A DNA stretch of 64,000 nucleotides, taken from contig VHBC01000007.1 of NCBI GenBank assembly GCA_016872115.1, positions 33,613 to 97,612 of the forward strand, in the 5' to 3' direction. Both the position numbers and the translations under genes were made by a program. The DNA comes from Sphingomonadales bacterium (GTDB lineage: Bacteria > Bacteroidota > Bacteroidia > Flavobacteriales_D > Crocinitomicaceae). Positions within the stretch are counted from its first letter, which is position 1. The number at the start of each line of letters is the position of its first letter. This document shows, piece by piece, positions 63,737-64,000 of the stretch. The notes under the pieces are model-generated. The model saw only the letters and a program-made list of their open reading frames with translations, did not search any database and was not told where the DNA came from.

Positions 63737-63830
63737 CGGTTCAATAAAAGCCAAAGCTAACGAAAGCACTATTCCTTATTGTTGGAAATCTTAGTAAAGA
63801 TGAAGTCGGGTAGGGGGATTTACGGATTGC

Positions 63831-63872
63831 AAAAAAAAGCGCAATGAAACTCAATTCAATGCGCTTTTTTTT
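63831..63872 (-). terminator. terminator of ssrA
   Basis: Perfect 13-bp arms (63831-63843 and 63860-63872), eight A and GCGCA against TGCGC and eight T, with further inner pairs, form a very strong hairpin with a T-run on either strand. It begins about 6 bases beyond the tmRNA 3' end. Confidence 0.88.
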
Positions 63873-63877
63873 CTTTG

Positions 63878-64000
63878 TGGAGTCGGAGGGGTTCGAACCC
63901 TCGTCCAAACGACGTGTTTTCAAGCTTTCTACATGCTTAGTTCGTGGTTGGTTTTCGATAAACGGCCGGACAAGAACACCCAACGCGTTTACTTAGGTTT
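63878..64000 (-). ncRNA. ssrA: transfer-messenger RNA, 3' part (partial)
   Basis: On the minus strand the 3' end reads GACGAGGGTTCGAACCC and CTCCGACTCCA, a T-arm and acceptor as in tmRNA, and AAGCATGTAGA (63938-63928) is the conserved segment after the pseudoknots. tmRNA rescues stalled ribosomes and tags the unfinished peptide. The 3' CCA is not encoded. The tag frame and the 5' end lie beyond the window. Confidence 0.9.

Noticed and set aside
63741..63983. Open frame on the minus strand at the window end
   Set aside because: It runs through the tmRNA gene and its terminator.

Overview
The window is a chromosomal segment of a Bacteroidota bacterium, most likely of the order Flavobacteriales. 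The reasons are promoters of the TAnnTTTG (-7) type, few Shine-Dalgarno sites, type IX secretion (T9SS) genes and cargo (PorQ, a PorE-like OmpA protein, type A and type B sorting domains), the gene order parA-parB-DUF5683-dapB-lepB-wbqC, a fused E1 alpha/beta oxo-acid dehydrogenase, and a glycine-lipid acyltransferase pair. I cannot name the genus from the sequence.

Layout. 0-10.6 kb is core: the end of ndk, prfC, tRNA-Lys, aroK, the parAB-dapB-lepB-wbqC operon, a small FHA-like protein and rplS. 10.6-20.4 kb holds a PorE-like OmpA protein, threonine aldolase, a TauE/SafE transporter, a MORN-type protein, a thioesterase, a CapD/PglF-type sugar dehydratase and a large T9SS type B cargo. 20.4-30.2 kb holds a CYTH protein, two lipoproteins, the E1 fusion, an LTA-synthase-like sulfatase-fold enzyme, proS, trmN6, porQ and a sigma factor. 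30.2-41.5 kb holds an operon of nuclease, PhnP-like hydrolase and the two glycine-lipid acyltransferases, then DUF4476 and DUF4139 proteins, a DEAD-box helicase, a chalcone-isomerase-like protein, and a sulfur operon (persulfide dioxygenase-rhodanese plus two half-size YeeE/YedE transporters) behind a perfect Crp-type palindrome.

41.5-64 kb is more accessory. It has a chimeric MORN protein and small secreted proteins, folE, a four-gene operon of T9SS surface proteins, a T9SS-sorted lysyl oxidase with a Reg_prop propeller partner, and three decayed genes: a PIF1-like helicase remnant, a frameshifted IS3 orfA and a rhuM gene with an in-frame stop. The window ends inside the tmRNA gene ssrA on the minus strand.

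The most interesting points are: (1) the Crp-family palindrome centred about 42 bp upstream of the predicted start site of the sulfur operon; (2) a complete lysyl oxidase active site (HxHxH, Lys, Tyr) in a T9SS cargo; (3) a textbook intrinsic terminator inside the signal-peptide codons of the gene after it; (4) -7 boxes lying 3-5 nt from start codons, which suggests leaderless mRNAs; (5) a start codon buried in a 12-bp inverted repeat; (6) three gene remnants. I saw no CRISPR array, prophage or rRNA genes.
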